A DNA stretch of 64,000 nucleotides from Artemia franciscana (Eukaryota > Arthropoda > Branchiopoda > Anostraca > Artemiidae), in assembly GCF_032884065.1 (NCBI RefSeq), contig NC_088875.1, forward strand, positions 46,336,214 through 46,400,213. The letters are read 5' to 3'. The translations under genes and the position numbers were made by a program. The number at the start of each line of letters is the position of its first letter. The stretch's first letter is position 1. Shown here one piece after another: positions 58,706-64,000 of the stretch. The notes beneath the pieces are model-generated. The model had not been told where the DNA came from. It ran no database searches and saw only the letters and a list, made by a program, of their open reading frames with translations.

Positions 58706-58912
58706 AAAAGTAAAACAGTTCAAAATAGGGATGAAACCTTTTAATTGACACTGAACAGATATAAAAAATTTTAAGTGGATATTTCGAACACATATACAGT
58801 GTTCATCATCAGCAGTAAAACAGTCTTCACTGTCAATTAAAAGGTTTCATCCCTATTTTGAACTGTTTTACTTTTGTCATGGAAAGGCAGTGTGGTCTTC
58901 GAAGTTATCTAT
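58706..58912 (-). mobile_element. Short Penelope-type terminal unit with inverted repeats
   Basis: Flanked by exact 13-bp copies of ATTTTAATTTGGC (58693-58705 and 58913-58925). Inside, arms of about 48 bp (58706-58753 and 58828-58876) are inverted copies: GTAAAACAGTTCAAAATAGG, then GATGAAACCTTTTAATTGAC. The centre holds a hammerhead-like core. After the right arm comes CATGGAAAGGCAGTGTGG. The arrangement fits the terminal repeats of Penelope-like elements. No ORF. Confidence 0.6.
58754..58827 (-). ncRNA. Hammerhead-ribozyme-like core
   Basis: Minus strand: CTGATGA (58812-58806), a stem GAACAC/GTGTTC, then GAAA (58785-58782). A short stem III (ATAT at 58782-58779 with ATAT at 58762-58759) follows, and a C in the cleavage position (58758). 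The outer inverted repeats could form an extended stem I. Deviations: one extra U between CTGATGA and stem II, and weak pairing of stem I next to the core. Type I hammerheads with a short stem III are known from Penelope-like elements. Confidence 0.5.
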
Positions 58913-59109
58913 ATTTTAATTTGGCTTATAGGACCTCAGTAAAAGTTTGAATAATAATAAACGGCGTAGCCATTGCCAGTTCTATGAAGTGAGTTTTGAA
59001 GGTTTTAAGCAGTTTTGGAACCAGAAAAGTGCATAGTTTGTGGATTTTATTACTGCAGTTAATTACTGTTAATTATTACAGATTCTCATTGTGAAATTCT
59101 GTGACATCC

Positions 59110-59960
59110 ACGTAGAGTTATCAAAACAGTAAAGAGGCATTATAACCGCCAAACTTATACTCAATGAAAAAAAATACAATTGAATATATATTGTCAGTTT
59201 AATATACATACGCTCACATTTATCCTTTAAAATCTTAATAATTTTTGATTTATTAAATTTATAAAAGTGAAAACATTTAAATTCTTTCAATAAAGTACAA
59301 ATTATGTTCTTGTCTTGAGAAGACATAAGGATTGTGAGCCATAATCATGATAATTTCTGCTCGTTTCGAGTTCCATCCACGGAGGGCTATCAAAACAGTA
59401 GAGAGGCATTCTGACCGCCAAACTTGCACTCTACTGAAAAAATACAATTGAATATGTATTGTCAGTTTAAAAAAAGGTAAAGGATACGGCATTAGACTTT
59501 ACAGTCCGTACCGGCGGTGCTGATCTCCGTTTCTTGGCCCTTCAGCCAGAAAGTGCAAAGGGGGGCTGGGGGCCAGCCATCCTGTGCTTTCGCACACCCT
59601 TCCTGTTTATCTTCCCCAGATTTCTCCAGGTACCCATTTAGAGCTGGGTTGACTCTGGCTAAGCTTACAGAGTCACGCCACTGACCCCCGTCCCAAACTG
59701 AAGAATTGGGTACACCGGGATTCGAACCTGCGTCCTCTCAGACAAGGGATCCCGAATCCATCGCACCAACCCATTCGGCCAGGGCGAATCGACCAGAATT
59801 GAATTCGACCAGGAAAACCTTAATAATGTTTGATTTATTAAATTTATAAAAGTGAAAACATTTAAATTCTTTCAGTAAAGTACAAATTATGTTCTGGTCT
59901 TGAGAAGACATAAGGGTTGTGAGCCATAATCATTTTAATTTATGCTCGTTCTGAGTTTGA
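59110..59960. repeat. Tandem duplication, unit about 275 bp, second unit split by a SINE
   Basis: Unit 1 (about 59110-59385) and unit 2 (about 59386-59475 plus 59816-59960) share ATCAAAACAGTAAAGAGGCA, GACCGCCAAACTT-like, ATACAATTGAATAT, AAGTGAAAACATTTAAATTC and GAGAAGACATAAGG. The SINE interrupts unit 2 only. Confidence 0.8.
59476..59782 (-). mobile_element. tRNA-derived SINE
   Basis: On the minus strand it starts GGCCGAATGGGTTGGTGCGA, an A-box-like part (TTGGTGCGATGG). GGTTCGAATCCC follows about 40 bp later, a near-perfect B box of an RNA polymerase III promoter. A body of about 230 bp containing AAACGGAGATCAGCACCGCC and a short T-rich tail follow. It is much less AT-rich than its surroundings. 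It was presumably mobilised by a LINE; the partner is not identified. It is not a functional tRNA gene. Confidence 0.75.
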
Positions 59961-60156
59961 CGCTGTTAATTGTTGTAATTTGCGCTCATTTTGGGTTTCA
60001 TTTATTTATTAATGCTAATCTGTGGTAGTTTTACACTTGGTAGATTATTTGATTCTATTTTTGCTCATTTGATTGAATGGAGTTTTTTACTTTTCCTTGA
60101 AAAACCTATTTTACAGAAATATTTTTTATTGAAATTCTGTTCGTTTTATATTGACA

Positions 60157-61842
60157 TCAAATAAAAAAAAACAAGTTTTTTTTAACTGCAAGCAAGGAGC
60201 GACATTAAAACTTAAAACGAACAGAAATTATTCCGCATATGAAAGGGGTTGTCCCCTCCACAACGCCCCGCTCTTTACGCTAAAGTTTGACTCTTTCTCG
60301 CAGCTCTATTTTCTAAAACAATAAAAAACTTTAGTGTAAAGAGCGAGGTATTGAGGAGGGGACAGCACCTTTCATATACGGAATAATTTCTGTTTGTATT
60401 AAGTTTTAATGTCGCTCCTTACTTGCAGTTAAAAAAAAATTGTTTTTTTTATTTAATTTCTAAACGTTTTTGAATTAATGCATGTTTTGATTTTGGCCCA
60501 CCGAACATGAATAATTAAAACGAAATTTATAGATTTTTTTTTGCTAAATAGCTTTCTCACAGTTTTGCTCAGATGATTTTGATAAAAAAAAGGATTGGGG
60601 GAGAGGCCTAGTTGCTCTCCGATTTTTGGTTACTTAAAAAGGCAACTAGAACTTTTTTTTGCGAACGTTCTTATTAGTTATAAATATACTTAACTTGGGA
60701 ATTACCTTACGTAACAAACTTCCATATTTGTACATTTTTATTATATATTTGAGGGGGTTCGTCCCCTCGTCAATACCTCGCTCTTTACACTAAAGCTTGA
60801 ATTTTGTCCTAATTCTTTAAGAATAACCCCTGGATCACAAAGGCCGTAGAATAAACAGTTTAAATTACTGGAAATGATTTAGCATAAAGGGCGAGGTATT
60901 GTGGAGGAGATGAAACCCCTTGTAAACGTAATAATTTCTGTTCGTTTTAGGTTTTCATGCTGCTCCTTGCTTCCAGCTGAAAAAACTTTTTATTTATTTA
61001 TTTTCTCATTTTTTTTAAAATAATGCTAGAAAGTCCTGCGGCCCCTTTATGGAAATTCTCTTCCCTCATAATAAATTCCTCTATGGAAAGATCCCACCGC
61101 GTAAAAAACTCCCCCTGACCCCTCCCCCCACCCTCAACGCGAAAAAGTCCCCCTGAAAATGTCTATACACTTTCAAATAAACATTACTATATGTAAACAA
61201 TGGTCAAAGTTTGTAACTTGCAGCCCCGGCTCTGGAGACTGTGAGGGATTAAGTCGTCCCAAAAGACATAGTTATTAAGTTTTTCGACTATGCTTAACAA
61301 AATGGCTATCTCAAAGTTTTGATCCGGTGACATTGAGAAAAAATGAGCGTGGAAGGGGGCCTAGGTGTCCTCCAACTTTTTGTTTAATGAAAAAGGAAAC
61401 TAGAGCTTTTAATTTCCGTTAGAATGAGCCCTCTCGTGACATTTTGGGACCACTGGGTGGATACGATCACCCCTGGAAAAAAAATGCATCCTTGATCTCT
61501 CTTCTGGCAAAAAATACAAAATTCCACATTTCTGTAGACAGGGGCTTGAAACTTCTGCAGTAGGGTTCTCTGATACGCTGAATCTAATGGTGTGATTTTC
61601 CTTAATATTCTATGACTTTTAGGGGGTGTTCCCCTCTATTTTCTAAAATAAGGCACATTTTTACAGGTTCGTATATTTTGATGGGTAAGATTAAATTTTA
61701 AGAAAATTATATATTTAAAATAAACATAAAAATGTGATTTTTTTGATGTAACTATTGGTATCAAAATTCTATATTCTAGAGGTTCGGTTACTATTGAGAC
61801 GGGTCGCTCCTTTCTGCAGTTCGTTACCACGAACTGTTTGAT
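60157..61842 (-). repeat. Family A copy A10 (full length, minus strand)
   Basis: Tail at the left (CAAATAAAAAAAAACAAG) and head palindrome at the right (CAGTTCGTTACCACGAACTG). Both hairpins, the G/C-rich variable part and the T tract region are present. The long hairpin lies at about 60165-60440. Confidence 0.85.
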
Positions 61843-61989
61843 AGTCTTTTTCAGGGGAACTGGATTGGAAAGCTGATTGGCTTCCAATCACTTTGACTCT
61901 TAAAAAAGGCACTATAACTTTTAGTTTCCAATCAAATTTGTTCTTGTTATGATTGAGCAGCGCTGCCTATGATATTGTTTATAACCCTT

Positions 61990-63625
61990 TTAATACGGGC
62001 ATGCATATAGTTTTTCTTTAATTGAAACTTCCCGTAAACGTTCCCCAAAAGTTTCAACTTATTGCCCTTAGTGTCATTAGTTACAGAAACCGTAGAATTA
62101 GTATTTAAAGTACACATAGTGTCTTCTGACTATTTAAAAATCCGCCAGAACTTACGTGAAAGGTCTAACCTATTAATGTAAGCCGTTATTGTGATATTGC
62201 TTTGTCGCCCTTTCGACAATCTACATAACCATGGTTCGTTTTGATTTAGTTCCAACTCTGCATAAATATTCCTAGAAAGCTTCACCTTCATATCCTCAGC
62301 TTGTGCAGTAGCAATAGTTGTAGTGGCAGTAGTAGCATTAGTAGCGGCAGGCAAATATAATCTTTGTTTTTTTTCCAACATCCCCTTCAACATCCGATGT
62401 TCCAAATTAACATATAAATCAATTCTTACGATGCGCTTTTTTGACAGTCTAAGTGCGCATAGTGTGTTTATTAGTTCGAATTTGCCATCAATATTCTCTC
62501 TTCATAGACTCAGCCTCAATAGTAGTAATATCCCAGTAGTTGCGGTGGTAGTAGAAGAAGTAGTTGCATTGTGTGTTGCATTAGTAGTAGCATCTACAGT
62601 AGTAGCAGCAGTATGTATAGCGGTAGTAGCATGTACATCTTGCGTTTTGACCAGTTGAACATACCTTTCAAGGTGCCCTCGACATTTCACCTTGGCACGG
62701 TAAGCCTTTCCAAAAATATTGCTGATTTGCGCTTTTGACAATCTTACAATTGTTCACACAATTACAATTGAATCTTACAAGTTGTTGCAATTGAAGTAGT
62801 ACTTGGGTTAGTTTAGCAGCAGTAGCAGTAGTAGTAGTAGTAGTAGCGTTAGTATTGACATGCATATATTACATTTTTGTCAGTTGATCTTCCCCTTTAA
62901 GGATTCTCTGAAATTTCCAACCTAATACCCAGACCCATTCTTGAGATATGCCCTTTTGACAATCTGCATGCATATAGCGTGTTTTGATTTAGTTCAAACT
63001 CCCCTTCAATATTCTGTCAAATTTTCATCTTCATACGCTTAGCCTTAATTGTACTAGTGTCATAGTAGCAGCAATAGTGTATTACTATTAGTACTAGCAA
63101 CAGTAGTAGCAGCGGTAATAATAGCAGTAGTGGCAGGATCATTTTTTCTTTTGGTCAACTAAATGTCCCAGTCATGATACCCCGGAAGTTTCCTCTCGAT
63201 ACGATAATCCGTTCTAAAAATTGCTGATATACCCGTATTATCAATCTGAATGCATTAAAATACACTTTGATTTAGTTCTACATTTTCCATCAACTTTTCC
63301 TCAGATTTTTATTTCAAAATCCTCAGCCTTAGTAGCACCCGTCATAGAAGTAGTATTTTTAGTGATAATAGTGGTAGTAGTAGTTGTGGTAGCAGTAGAA
63401 GCAGCGGTAGTTGTAACAGTAGTAGCGTGTGAATATTGCCGTTTTGGTCAGTTGATCATCTCCCTTATCGTTTCCTGACAGTTCCGAATTAATACATTCA
63501 GTCATTCCTGAGTTACGCCCTTTTGACAACCCAAATAGACATAACATGTTTTGATTTAGTTCAAGATCCCTTGAAAGAGTCACATTAATACTCTTCGTAT
63601 TTTGGAAAGTAGTTGTCAAACATGC
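61990..63625. repeat. Satellite-like array, units about 220-295 bp with triplet-rich cores
   Basis: Units start with TTTTGACAATCTGCATGCAT-like sequence near 61990, 62214, 62440, 62735, 62955, 63238 and 63525. This is followed by GTTTTGATTTAGTTCAAACT, a CTTCATA..CTCAGCCT-like stretch and a variable (GTA/GCA)n core such as GTAGTAGTAGTAGTAGTAGC at about 62830. Some units add TTTTGGTCAGTTGATC. Open frames across the array are products of the triplet repeats. Confidence 0.75.
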
Positions 63626-63855
63626 ATACCTTTTCTCAACAACATATGCTATATGTAAACAATGAACAAACAGCCAAACTTATAACCCTTGTCCGAAGAC
63701 TTCGGGGTGGAGGGGTTACAATCCCCAAATGCGTACTTACTGAATCTTTCAACAATACTGAAAAAAAGATTTCTAAAGCTTTGTTTAGATGTTTGCTTCT
63801 GGGAAATGATGGGCGCGGGTGGGGTGAGGGGATTCTGGTTGCTCTTGAATCAAGT

Positions 63856-64000
63856 TTCAAACAGTTTATGGTAACGAACAGTAGTAAGGTGCGACCCGGC
63901 TCAATAGCAACCAAAACTGTAAAAAACGGAATTTTGATACCAATAGTTACATCAAAGGAATCGCATTTTAATGCTGATTTTAAACATATGAGTTTCATTC
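63856..64000 (+). repeat. Family A copy A11, head only (cut by window end)
   Basis: CAAACAGTTTATGGTAACG, then AGTAAGGTGCGACCCGGCTC and the first part of the body, running out of the window. Confidence 0.85.

Noticed and set aside
59700..59782. Possible tRNA gene (A box and B box)
   Set aside because: No complete cloverleaf could be drawn, and a long SINE body follows; annotated as a SINE instead.
62323..62741. Ala/Val- and Thr-rich ORFs on both strands
   Set aside because: Direct products of GTA/GCA triplet repeats read in several frames.

Overview
This window is AT-rich eukaryotic nuclear DNA crowded with repeats, with very few genes. It most resembles an arthropod genome. The only convincing cellular gene is the first coding exon of an Id/extramacrochaetae-type helix-loop-helix protein, with an arthropod-style TATA plus initiator promoter. 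The rest is transposon debris of animal type: Merlin, hAT, Penelope-like, Jockey-like and RTE-like non-LTR elements, and a tRNA-derived SINE. A crustacean is a plausible source, but I cannot fix the species. There is no bacterial gene organisation, operon or CRISPR array.

Layout. From 0.2 to 9.9 kb, copies of one recurrent composite repeat (called family A here) dominate. They carry nested insertions: a Merlin transposon with a broken transposase at 2.1-3.0 kb, a Penelope-like fragment with a GIY-YIG endonuclease at 4.2-5.1 kb, and a large inverted duplication at 6.3-7.6 kb that carries a Merlin-type MITE in both arms. From 9.9 to 23 kb lies mostly unassigned DNA with a Jockey-like RT remnant, tandem duplications and further family A copies. 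From 23.5 to 29.6 kb two family A copies face each other head to head. The right-hand copy is split by a 2.5-kb G-rich tandem array. From 29.6 to 41.4 kb there are more family A copies, a second Merlin element, two hAT-type MITEs, an RTE-like fragment and long (TA)n tracts.

The Id/emc-like exon lies at 42.07-42.39 kb on the minus strand. From 46.8 to 51.3 kb there is a nearly complete non-LTR retrotransposon: ORF1 with zinc knuckles, then ORF2 with AP endonuclease and RT, overlapping at TAATG. It lies between about 160-bp direct repeats that look like an unusually long target-site duplication. From 52.3 to 54 kb is a decayed coding region with a repeated module that I cannot assign. From 58.7 to 63.6 kb are a short Penelope-type unit with a hammerhead-ribozyme-like core, a SINE inside a tandem duplication, another family A copy, and a satellite-like array with triplet-rich units.

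How the parts relate. Most features are selfish elements nested in one another, so insertion order can be read: Merlin and Penelope insertions post-date one family A copy, and a MITE insertion preceded an inverted duplication. Family A has no conserved ORF that I trust and is probably non-autonomous. Element boundaries, target-site duplications and motifs were read by eye. Superfamily names follow from established hallmarks; family A and the 52-54 kb modules are unassigned.
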